Positions 1 to 5,921 of a DNA stretch of 7,159 nt are shown piece by piece (positions within the stretch are counted from its first letter, which is position 1; each line of letters starts with the position of its first letter). This stretch comes from Solobacterium sp. GTDB taxonomy: Bacteria > Bacillota_I > Bacilli_A > Erysipelotrichales > Erysipelotrichaceae. The translations under genes were made by a program, and so were the position numbers. The notes below the pieces were generated by a model. The model searched no databases. It was not told the DNA's origin and worked only from the letters and a program-made list of their open reading frames with translations. The stretch spans positions 1 through 7,159 of the forward strand of contig JAFWJP010000178.1 of assembly GCA_017514645.1 (NCBI GenBank), written 5' to 3'.

Positions 1-88
1 AAATGAGACTGTCTCCGGACAGTAAACTAAGGTGGCACCGCGGATACCCGTATTCGTCCTTAAGCAGGAACGTACGGGTGTTTTATTT
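1..88 (+). promoter_or_regulatory. T-box riboswitch, 3' half (5' end cut by window edge)
   Basis: tRNA-sensing leader of the aspS-gatCAB operon. The conserved T-box AAGGTGGCACCGCG lies at 29-42. Before it is a 6-bp hairpin with a TCCG loop (8-13 with 18-23), fitting stem III. The antiterminator can be drawn in full: 29-32 (AAGG) pairs with 58-61 (CCTT), a seven-base bulge TGGCACC sits at 33-39, and 40-42 (GCG) pairs with 55-57 (CGT). Positions 55-60 are also used by the terminator hairpin, so the two folds exclude each other. In the known mechanism, an uncharged tRNA 3' end pairs with TGGN in the bulge and stabilises the antiterminator. N here is C36, which calls for discriminator base G73, as in tRNA Asp, Asn, Glu or Gln. 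The specifier loop lies left of the window, so the cognate tRNA cannot be read. Confidence 0.93.
46..88 (+). terminator. T-box-controlled intrinsic terminator (attenuator)
   Basis: Conditional terminator of the T-box leader. Outer stem 46-52 (ACCCGTA) pairs with 73-79 (TACGGGT). After a two-base bulge (53-54), 55-57 pairs with 70-72, and after bulged A69, 58-60 pairs with 66-68. The loop is 61-65. A TTTTATTT run follows at 81-88. It should form when the sensed tRNA is charged and stop transcription before aspS. Confidence 0.9.
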
Positions 89-105
89 CACAGGAAGGAA
101 AGCAT

Positions 106-1869
106 ATGCAGAAAAACATTTATCACACACATCAGTGCAAAGACCTGAACCTGAGCAAAGCCGGTGAAGAAGTCATTCTGTCCGGCTGGGTAGAGCGTAT
201 CAGAGATCACGGCGGTGTTCTGTTTCTTGATCTGAGGGACAATACGGACGTTGTCCAGGTCGTTTCCAACGATGATAGTATGTTCAAGGGTCTGGCCAAG
301 GAAAGCGTTGTCCGCGTCAAGGGAACCGTCCGCAAGAGAGATGAAAGCACCTACAACAAGAACCTGTCGACAGGAGAGATCGAAGTTCTGATCACGGAAC
401 TGGACGTTCTCGGCAAGTCCAAACATGAACTGCCGTTCGAGATCGCCCAGTCCAAGAACATCAAGGAAGATGTCCGTCTGAAGTACCGTTATCTGGACAT
501 GCGCAACCAGAAGGTCAAGAACAACATCCTTCTGCGTGCGGAAGTCCTGCACTTCCTGCGCAACAAGATGTACGAACTGGGCTTCACAGAGGTACAGATG
601 CCGATCCTGACGGCTTCCTCTCCGGAAGGCGCACGTGATTTCGTCGTTCCGTCCCGTCTGTTCCCGGGCAAGTTCTACGCTCTGCCGCAGGCACCGCAGA
701 TCTACAAGGAACTGCTCATGGTCGGCGGATTCGAGAAGTACTTCCAGATCGCACCTTGTTTCCGTGATGAAGACGCACGGGCGGACCGCACGCTGGAATT
801 CTATCAGCTGGACCTCGAAATGAGTTTTGTGGAGGAAGACGAGATCCTCGAAGTCGGTGAAGAGATCTTCTACGATACGTTCAGTCATTTCTCGGACAAG
901 AAGGTATCCCCGCGTCCGTTCCGGAGGATCGCCTACAACGATGCGATGGAGATGTACGGTACAGACAAGCCGGATCTGCGTAACCCGTTGATCATCCGTG
1001 ATGCGTCGGAAGTACTGAAGAATACGAAGTTCGGTCCGTTCCGCAAGTCCACGGTCAAGGTCATCGTTGTTGATGAGATCGGTACCAACTCCAACTCCTG
1101 GTTCAACGAGATCGTCGAGTATGCGTCCAGCATCGGTATGCCGGGCATTGGTTACGTTACACTGCTGGAAGACGGCTCCCTCAAAGGACCGATCGACAAG
1201 TTCCTCACAGATGAAGAGCGCAAGGGACTGATCGAGACCTTCGGCATGAAGACGAACTCCGTCATGTTCTTCATCGCCAACAGATCGAAGAAGACAGCGC
1301 AGAAGTTCGCCGGACAGATCCGTACGGAACTCGGCCGGAAGTGCGGCATGATCGATCCGGACCGTCTGGAGCTGTGCATCATCAACGATTTCCCGATGTT
1401 TGAGTTTGATACTTCCACCAACAAGTATGAATTCTGCCATAACCCGTTCAGCCTTCCGCACGGCGGTCTGAAGGACTATGAGACTAAGAAGCCGGATGAG
1501 ATCCTGGCCTACCAGTATGACTTTGTCTGCAACGGCAACGAGATGGCTTCCGGTGCGATCCGCAACCATGATCTGGACAGTCTGGCAAAGGGCTTCGAGA
1601 TCGTCGGATACAACCGTGAGGAAGTCGAAGAGCGCTTCAAGTCGATCTTCACAGCATTCCAGTATGGATGCCCGCCTCACGGAGGAATGGCGCCCGGTAT
1701 CGACCGTATCATCATGCTGATCCAGGATGAGCCGAACCTGAGAGAAGTACAGGCCTTCCCGACCAGCGCTTCCGGTCAGGACCAGATGATGGGGTCCCCG
1801 AGCACTCTGACACCGGTGCAGATGGAAGAGCTGCATCTGATGATCAAAGAGGATGAAGAAGATGAGTAA
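106..1869 (+). CDS. aspS: Aspartyl-tRNA synthetase, probably non-discriminating (Asp/Asn)
   Basis: Class II synthetase of 587 aa, the usual bacterial length, charging tRNA with aspartate in the cytoplasm. An N-terminal OB-fold anticodon-binding domain covers about residues 1-105. The catalytic core follows, split by a GAD-type insertion at about 285-405. Visible motifs are PEGARDFVVPSR, ALPQAPQ (192-198, Asp-binding loop), motif 2 FRDEDARADR (219-228) and motif 3 GIDRIIML with Arg534. Residue 35 is His (RDHGG) and residue 81 is Ser rather than the Lys of E. coli. His at this site and absence of Lys are known markers of non-discriminating AspRS that also aspartylate tRNA(Asn). The core (QAPQ, LEFYQLDLEMSF) resembles the alphaproteobacterial/rickettsial subtype. 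The start at 106 has AGGAAGGA six bases upstream. Co-transcription with gatCAB supports indirect Asn-tRNA synthesis. Family certain; tRNA specificity inferred. Confidence 0.96.
   Translation: MQKNIYHTHQCKDLNLSKAGEEVILSGWVERIRDHGGVLFLDLRDNTDVVQVVSNDDSMFKGLAKESVVRVKGTVRKRDESTYNKNLSTGEIEVLITELDVLGKSKHELPFEIAQSKNIKEDVRLKYRYLDMRNQKVKNNILLRAEVLHFLRNKMYELGFTEVQMPILTASSPEGARDFVVPSRLFPGKFYALPQAPQIYKELLMVGGFEKYFQIAPCFRDEDARADRTLEFYQLDLEMSFVEEDEILEVGEEIFYDTFSHFSDKKVSPRPFRRIAYNDAMEMYGTDKPDLRNPLIIRDASEVLKNTKFGPFRKSTVKVIVVDEIGTNSNSWFNEIVEYASSIGMPGIGYVTLLEDGSLKGPIDKFLTDEERKGLIETFGMKTNSVMFFIANRSKKTAQKFAGQIRTELGRKCGMIDPDRLELCIINDFPMFEFDTSTNKYEFCHNPFSLPHGGLKDYETKKPDEILAYQYDFVCNGNEMASGAIRNHDLDSLAKGFEIVGYNREEVEERFKSIFTAFQYGCPPHGGMAPGIDRIIMLIQDEPNLREVQAFPTSASGQDQMMGSPSTLTPVQMEELHLMIKEDEEDE
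1846..1852 (+). promoter_or_regulatory. gatC ribosome binding site inside aspS
   Basis: AAAGAGG lies in the last codons of aspS, nine bases before ATG 1862 but directly against ATG 1853. The spacing selects 1862 as the gatC start and suggests translational coupling to aspS. Confidence 0.65.
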
Positions 1870-2161
1870 CCTCACCAAGGAAACCGTCGAACTGTTCGCA
1901 AAAGAACAGATGTTTGAAATGACCGAAGAAGAAAAACAAACGGCGCTGAAGGATCTGGAAGCGATGGAACTGCACATTGAAAAGATCAACCGGATCCCCG
2001 GCGTCACAACAGCAACAGTTATGACACATTGCCTGGATAACTTTATTCTGGAACTGCGGGAAGACGAACCGGTGGAATCGACACCGATCGAAGACTTGCT
2101 GGCAAATGCCGACGAAGTCTTTGACCGTGAGATAGAGCTGCCGAAGGTGGTGAACGGATGA
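1862..2161 (+). CDS. gatC: Asp/Glu-tRNA amidotransferase subunit C
   Basis: Small belt subunit of the GatCAB amidotransferase, 99 aa from this start (the family is typically about 95-100 aa). GatC wraps around GatA and GatB and stabilises the complex that converts Asp-tRNA(Asn) and/or Glu-tRNA(Gln) to the amide form. Recognisable features are an N-terminal helical region (TKETVELFAKEQMFEMTEEE), the late LREDEPVES motif matching the family's LREDE segment, and a C-terminal LPKVV like the usual VPKVV ending. The middle (GVTTATVMTHCLDNF) is divergent. The gene overlaps aspS by eight bases and gatA by four (ATGA), so all are probably translationally coupled. An in-frame ATG at 1853 would add three residues but is badly spaced from the RBS. 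Confidence 0.9.
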   Translation: MSNLTKETVELFAKEQMFEMTEEEKQTALKDLEAMELHIEKINRIPGVTTATVMTHCLDNFILELREDEPVESTPIEDLLANADEVFDREIELPKVVNG

Positions 2162-3609
2162 CATACATGACAAGATCCGTGGAAGAACTCCACGAACTCC
2201 TCGTAAAGGGAGAAGTCTCTCCCAAAGAACTGCTGGACGAAGCCCTGCAGAAGTCCCATGAGGTACAGGAAAAATACAACGCTTTTGTCACGGTCGTTGA
2301 CGGAGCTGAACCCGGAGAAGCCGGTGAACATGTGCTTTCTGCCATTCCGTACGGAGCAGAAGATGTGTATTCCACCAAGGGAGTACTGACCACCGGCGGT
2401 TCCAAAGCATTGTACGACTATGTACCGTTCTTCAATGCGGCTGCTATTGATCGTCTGGCGGAAGCCGGTGCAGTTCTTGCCGGAAAGACAACGATGGATG
2501 AGTTCGGTGTGGGCGATACCGGAACAACAGGACATAACGGTAAGGTACGGAACCCCTGGGATCCGGAACGGATGTGCGGCGGTTCCAGTGCCGGTTCAGC
2601 CTGCGCAGTTACGGCAGGTGTCTATCCGTTTGCGCTGGGTACTGACACAGGCGATTCCGTCCGTAAGCCGGCAGCTTACTGCGGAATCGTCGGATACAAG
2701 CCGACGTACGGAATGATTTCCCGGAACGGGGTCTTTGCCGGTGTATCCAGCATGGATCACTGCGGCGTACTGGCGCGGAGCGTGGCAGATGCGGCGATCG
2801 TAGCGGATACCATGAAGGGTCCTGATATCGACGATATGACGACCTGGGATACTGCGGATATCCACCTGCGTGATGCGCTGGACGGTGATCTGGCAGGAAA
2901 GAAGCTCTGCTACGTCAAGGAACTCGCAGATCCGGAGTATTATCCTGCTGCAGACGAAACGCTCAAGGCACATCTTGCCAACTTCATGGAGAAGGTGGAA
3001 ATGCTCAGGGCCAAAGGGATCCGGGTGGATGAGGTATCGGTGGACAAGGCACTGCTGGAGGCTGTACCATCCGTTTATGCGGTCATCGGCTGTGCAGAAG
3101 CGACATCCAACCTCATGGCGATCACTGGGCTGATCTTCGGACCGAGAGGAGAAGGCAGGAACTGGGTCGAACAGTTCAAGGACCATCGTACGAAGGGACT
3201 CGGTTCTCTGGTAAAGAGAAAGATCATTGCAGGATCGTATGTCCTCAAGGACGAGAATCAGGAACGGTATTTCCGAAGTGCGCAAAGAGGAAGACGGATG
3301 ATCGTGGACGCCTGGAAGGAACTGTTCAAGGCATATGATGCAGTACTGCAGCCTGCTGGTACAGGACCTGCGAAGCTTTTGAGCAATACAGAAGAAACAC
3401 CCGGTACGGAAATGCTGGAACATGCAGGGTTGATCGCAGACTTCGGTGGTTTCCCGTCCATTACGATTCCGGACGGCTTCGTTGAAGGTCTGCCGGTCGG
3501 TATGACGATCACTGGAAACATCTACGATGATGAGACTCTGCTGAACATTGCGTATGGTATCGAAGGTATGATGGACTACAAAGGCCAGATTGCCGGGGAG
3601 GGCAAATGA
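2158..3609 (+). CDS. gatA: Asp/Glu-tRNA amidotransferase subunit A, missing the catalytic lysine
   Basis: Amidase-signature subunit of GatCAB, 483 aa (normal length). GatA normally hydrolyses glutamine and channels ammonia to GatB. Conserved parts are AGAVLAGKTTMDEFG, RNPWDPER, GGSSAGSA with cis-Ser143, and TDTGDSVRKPAAYCG with nucleophile Ser167, then YKPTYG, EATSNL and a C-terminal GFPSITIP. Compared with the S. aureus enzyme (Lys79-Ser154-Ser178), the serines are 24 residues apart in both. The residue 75 before the cis-Ser, which should be the catalytic Lys in GIPxxIKDN, is Glu68 (AIPYGAEDVYSTKG, codon GAA at 2359-2361). Gly before the nucleophile is Asp166. The overall pattern resembles Mollicutes-type GatA. 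The start at 2158 has AAGGTGG seven bases upstream; ATG 2167 is an alternative. It overlaps gatC and gatB by four bases each. Identity is firm; glutaminase activity is in doubt. Confidence 0.95.
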   Translation: MTYMTRSVEELHELLVKGEVSPKELLDEALQKSHEVQEKYNAFVTVVDGAEPGEAGEHVLSAIPYGAEDVYSTKGVLTTGGSKALYDYVPFFNAAAIDRLAEAGAVLAGKTTMDEFGVGDTGTTGHNGKVRNPWDPERMCGGSSAGSACAVTAGVYPFALGTDTGDSVRKPAAYCGIVGYKPTYGMISRNGVFAGVSSMDHCGVLARSVADAAIVADTMKGPDIDDMTTWDTADIHLRDALDGDLAGKKLCYVKELADPEYYPAADETLKAHLANFMEKVEMLRAKGIRVDEVSVDKALLEAVPSVYAVIGCAEATSNLMAITGLIFGPRGEGRNWVEQFKDHRTKGLGSLVKRKIIAGSYVLKDENQERYFRSAQRGRRMIVDAWKELFKAYDAVLQPAGTGPAKLLSNTEETPGTEMLEHAGLIADFGGFPSITIPDGFVEGLPVGMTITGNIYDDETLLNIAYGIEGMMDYKGQIAGEGK

Positions 3610-5039
3610 TCATGAAGTATAAAGCAGTGATCGGACTGGAGATGCATTGTGAACTGAAGTCGGATTCCAAGGTATTCTCCCGCTCCAGAAACGGTTATTC
3701 CAAGCTGGCAAACTCCAATGTTTGTCCGTTTGATCTGGGATTCCCCGGAGCGATGCCCTCTTTGAACAAACGGAGTGTCAAGGAAGCAGTCATGATGTCC
3801 ATGGTTCTGAACTGCAAGCTGCCGGAATACATGCTGTTTGACCGGAAACACTACTTCTATCCGGATCTTCCGAGCGGCATCCAGCTGACACAGAACACCC
3901 TGCCTGTCGGTGTGGACGGCGCAATCGAGATCGAGTGCGAAGGAAAGCGTAAGACTGTCTACATTCACGACATTCATCTGGAAGATGATGCGGCGGCGAT
4001 GGATCATTTTGAAGATACTTCTGTGATCGATTTCAACCGTTCTGCAGCACCGCTGCTGGAACTGGTGACCCAGCCCTGTTTGTACTCTGCAGAGGAAGCA
4101 GTCGCTTTCCTGGAGCATATGCGCAGTGCCTACAAGTACTGCGGTACAAGCGAAGCAGATACAGCGAAGGGACAGATCCGCTGCGATGTCAACGTTTCCA
4201 TCATGGATGAAGACGCAACGGAATTCGGTACCCGTGTGGAGATCAAGAACGTCAACTCCTTCAGCAATGTCTACGATGCCATCAAGTATGAAGTCAGACG
4301 GCAGAGCGAACTGAAGGCAGCCGGCCGGTATGATGAAGTCGTACAGGAAACACGGCGGTATGATGAAGTTTCCGGAACGACCCAGCGTATGCGTTCCAAG
4401 GAAGACGCTGTGGATTACAAGTACTTCCCGGAACCCAATATCCCCCGTTACCGTCTGACACCGGAATGGGTGGAATCCATCCGCAGGGAGATCCCGCGTC
4501 TGGCACTGGAGCGTAAGGACATGTATACCGGTACCTACGGTCTGAGCGACTACGACGCTTCGATCCTCGTGCGTGAGAAAGAGATCTCCGACTACTTCGA
4601 GAAGTGCATCAACCTGGGCGTGGATCCGAAGGAAGCCTGCAACTGGATCACGGTCAATATCATCGCCTACATGAACAAGAACGAACTGACGATCGATGAG
4701 ATCTTCCTGCGGCCGGAACATCTGGCCTTCATCACGGAAAACGTGAAGAAGGGTACGATTTCCTCCAAGCAGGCCAAGGATGTCTTCTTCAAGGTTCTGG
4801 AAGAGAAGAAGGAACCGTCAGCGTTCATCAACAAGGAAAATGCCCAGATCTCCGATGCAGGAGAACTGGAAGGCATCATTGATGGTATTCTGGCAGCCAA
4901 TCCCGGTGAAGTGGAAAAGTACCGGGCAGGCAAGGACAAGCTGTTTGAGTTCTTCGTGGGTCAGGTCATGAGACAGACAAGGGGCAAGGCAAACCCGGTC
5001 GTTACCAAGGATCTGCTGCACAAGAAGCTGGATCAGTAA
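3606..5039 (+). CDS. gatB: Asp/Glu-tRNA amidotransferase subunit B
   Basis: Catalytic tRNA-binding subunit of GatCAB, 477 aa. It phosphorylates the misacylated Asp or Glu on the tRNA with ATP and amidates it with ammonia from GatA. Active-site motifs are intact: VIGLEMH with Glu12 and His14, FDRKHYFYPDLPSG, IHLEDDA with Glu126, DFNRSAAPLLELV, GQIRCDVNVS, TRVEIKNVNSF and YKYFPEPNIP. The C-terminal YqeY-like tRNA-binding tail is present (MRQTRGKANPVVTKDLL). Near the N-terminus the zinc-type cysteine set of some GatB proteins is absent; only Cys of NVCP remains, which I believe is common in Firmicutes. The start is ambiguous: ATG 3606 overlaps the gatA stop (ATGA) with GGAGG (3597-3601) four bases upstream, while ATG 3612 has a ten-base spacing and would begin MKYKAVIGLE. 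Last gene of the operon. Confidence 0.97.
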   Translation: MIMKYKAVIGLEMHCELKSDSKVFSRSRNGYSKLANSNVCPFDLGFPGAMPSLNKRSVKEAVMMSMVLNCKLPEYMLFDRKHYFYPDLPSGIQLTQNTLPVGVDGAIEIECEGKRKTVYIHDIHLEDDAAAMDHFEDTSVIDFNRSAAPLLELVTQPCLYSAEEAVAFLEHMRSAYKYCGTSEADTAKGQIRCDVNVSIMDEDATEFGTRVEIKNVNSFSNVYDAIKYEVRRQSELKAAGRYDEVVQETRRYDEVSGTTQRMRSKEDAVDYKYFPEPNIPRYRLTPEWVESIRREIPRLALERKDMYTGTYGLSDYDASILVREKEISDYFEKCINLGVDPKEACNWITVNIIAYMNKNELTIDEIFLRPEHLAFITENVKKGTISSKQAKDVFFKVLEEKKEPSAFINKENAQISDAGELEGIIDGILAANPGEVEKYRAGKDKLFEFFVGQVMRQTRGKANPVVTKDLLHKKLDQ

Positions 5040-5048
5040 GCAATCAAG

Positions 5049-5080
5049 GCAGTCAGCGGAAACGCTGGCTGCTTTTCTTT
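5049..5080 (+). terminator. Intrinsic terminator after gatB
   Basis: A 10-bp stem, GCAGTCAGCG (5049-5058) with CGCTGGCTGC (5063-5072), has one G-T wobble, a GAAA tetraloop and the T-rich run TTTTCTTT (5073-5080). It starts nine bases after the gatB stop and ends the T-box operon, separating it from deoD. Confidence 0.93.
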
Positions 5081-5090
5081 ACCCGAAGCA

Positions 5091-5126
5091 GTGTCTGACA
5101 CGGTACAATGGAACCAGGAATACAAT
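5091..5126 (+). promoter_or_regulatory. Possible deoD promoter/operator region
   Basis: Between the upstream terminator and the deoD RBS lie three small elements. The palindrome GTGTCtGACAC is at 5091-5101. TACAAT at 5104-5109 is a five-of-six match to a -10 box and would put transcription start near 5116. The nine-base direct repeat TACAATGGA is at 5104-5112 and 5121-5129. No good -35 box is spaced correctly, so the promoter call is weak. A palindrome just upstream of a -10 box would suit a repressor site, but this is inference. Confidence 0.3.
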
Positions 5127-5131
5127 GGAGG
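5127..5131 (+). promoter_or_regulatory. deoD ribosome binding site
   Basis: A perfect GGAGG sits seven bases before ATG 5139. This fixes the deoD start there rather than at the upstream in-frame GTG 5091. Confidence 0.85.
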
Positions 5132-5138
5132 AAAGACT

Positions 5139-5861
5139 ATGCCGACAGCTCATAATGAAGCCAAGAAAGGTGAGATCGCCAAGACCGTGCTGATGCCGGG
5201 TGATCCGCTGCGTGCCGAATACTTTGCCAGTAAACTGCTTACCGATGTCCATCGGTTCAACACGGTCCGGAACATGTTCGGATTTACGGGAAAGTACAAA
5301 GGAAAAGAAGTATCGATCATGGGAAGCGGAATGGGAATCTGCTCGATCGGTATCTATTCCTATGAACTGTTCAAGGAGTACGATGTGGACAATATCATCA
5401 GAGTCGGCACCTGCGGTGTATACGCTGATGAAAAGTTCGAACTGCTGGATACAGTGCTGGTTACGGAAGCGTTCTCGTTTTCCACGTTTGCGCAGGAGCA
5501 GAGCGGCTATGACAAGCCCATCACATACGCGGATGAAGAACTGCTGGATAAATTGAGGAAAAGCGCTGCGAACATGAAGATCCGGATGCCGGAAGCCAGA
5601 ACGCATTCCAGTGATGTTCTGTACTATACGAAGGAGAAGCGGGCAGTACTGGCTGACCGGATGAAGAACCAGTACGGCTGCGATATCGTGGAGTGTGAGA
5701 GCTTTGCGCTGTTCCACAATGCCAGGATGACCGGAAAGAAAGCAGCCGGACTGATGCAGGTGGTGGATCTGATCAAGCGTGATCAGCACGCGACATCGGA
5801 AGAACGGGAACGTGCCGGACAGCAGATGTTTGAGATTGCATTGGGTACGCTGTTTGTGTAG
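5139..5861 (+). CDS. deoD: Purine nucleoside phosphorylase, DeoD (hexameric) type
   Basis: Cytoplasmic enzyme of purine salvage that splits purine (deoxy)ribonucleosides with phosphate into base and (deoxy)ribose 1-phosphate. The 240 aa length matches the family. The N-terminus MPTAHNEAKKGEIA aligns with E. coli MATPHINAEMGDFA, placing His5 at the substrate-site His4 and confirming the start. Phosphate-site residues are Gly21, Arg25, Arg44 and Arg88, with Thr91 for E. coli Ser90. The nucleoside-site triplet is Glu185-Cys186-Glu187 where E. coli has Glu-Met-Glu. The catalytic pair is Asp210 and Arg223 (E. coli Asp204, Arg217), at a constant offset of six. The catalytic Asp is in VVDLI instead of TVSDHI. 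Catalytic residues are complete, so it should be active; the pocket changes could shift base or sugar preference. It stands alone between two terminators. Confidence 0.94.
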   Translation: MPTAHNEAKKGEIAKTVLMPGDPLRAEYFASKLLTDVHRFNTVRNMFGFTGKYKGKEVSIMGSGMGICSIGIYSYELFKEYDVDNIIRVGTCGVYADEKFELLDTVLVTEAFSFSTFAQEQSGYDKPITYADEELLDKLRKSAANMKIRMPEARTHSSDVLYYTKEKRAVLADRMKNQYGCDIVECESFALFHNARMTGKKAAGLMQVVDLIKRDQHATSEERERAGQQMFEIALGTLFV

Positions 5862-5883
5862 GCGGATATACCACAGTAATATG

Positions 5884-5915
5884 AAAACAAGCATTCGTAC
5901 AGGAATGCTTGTTTT
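5884..5915. terminator. Bidirectional intrinsic terminator between deoD and mmuM
   Basis: A perfect 13-bp inverted repeat, AAAACAAGCATTC (5884-5896) with GAATGCTTGTTTT (5903-5915), encloses a six-base loop. On the plus strand the stem ends in TTTTT (5912-5916), after deoD. On the minus strand the opposite arm likewise ends in TTTT, six bases past the mmuM stop. One hairpin can end both convergent units. Confidence 0.92.
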
Positions 5916-5921
5916 TGGTTG

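Noticed and set aside
1853..1861. Upstream ATG for gatC adding Met-Lys-Lys
   Set aside because: The AAAGAGG binding site directly abuts this ATG; ATG 1862 has a workable nine-base spacing.
88..2535. 815-codon open frame on the minus strand across aspS, gatC and part of gatA
   Set aside because: It lies antisense to three well-recognised overlapping genes, its product has no recognisable family motifs, and it covers the T-box terminator. It follows from the codon composition of the real genes.
3576..4721. 381-codon minus-strand open frame opposite gatB
   Set aside because: Antisense shadow of gatB, with no RBS or domain I can recognise.
5121..5126. Second TACAAT as a -10 box for deoD
   Set aside because: Transcription would start after the GGAGG, leaving the message without its ribosome binding site.
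5091..5138. Upstream GTG start for deoD adding 16 residues
   Set aside because: The family N-terminus (MPTAHN) and a perfect GGAGG seven bases away both point to ATG 5139.
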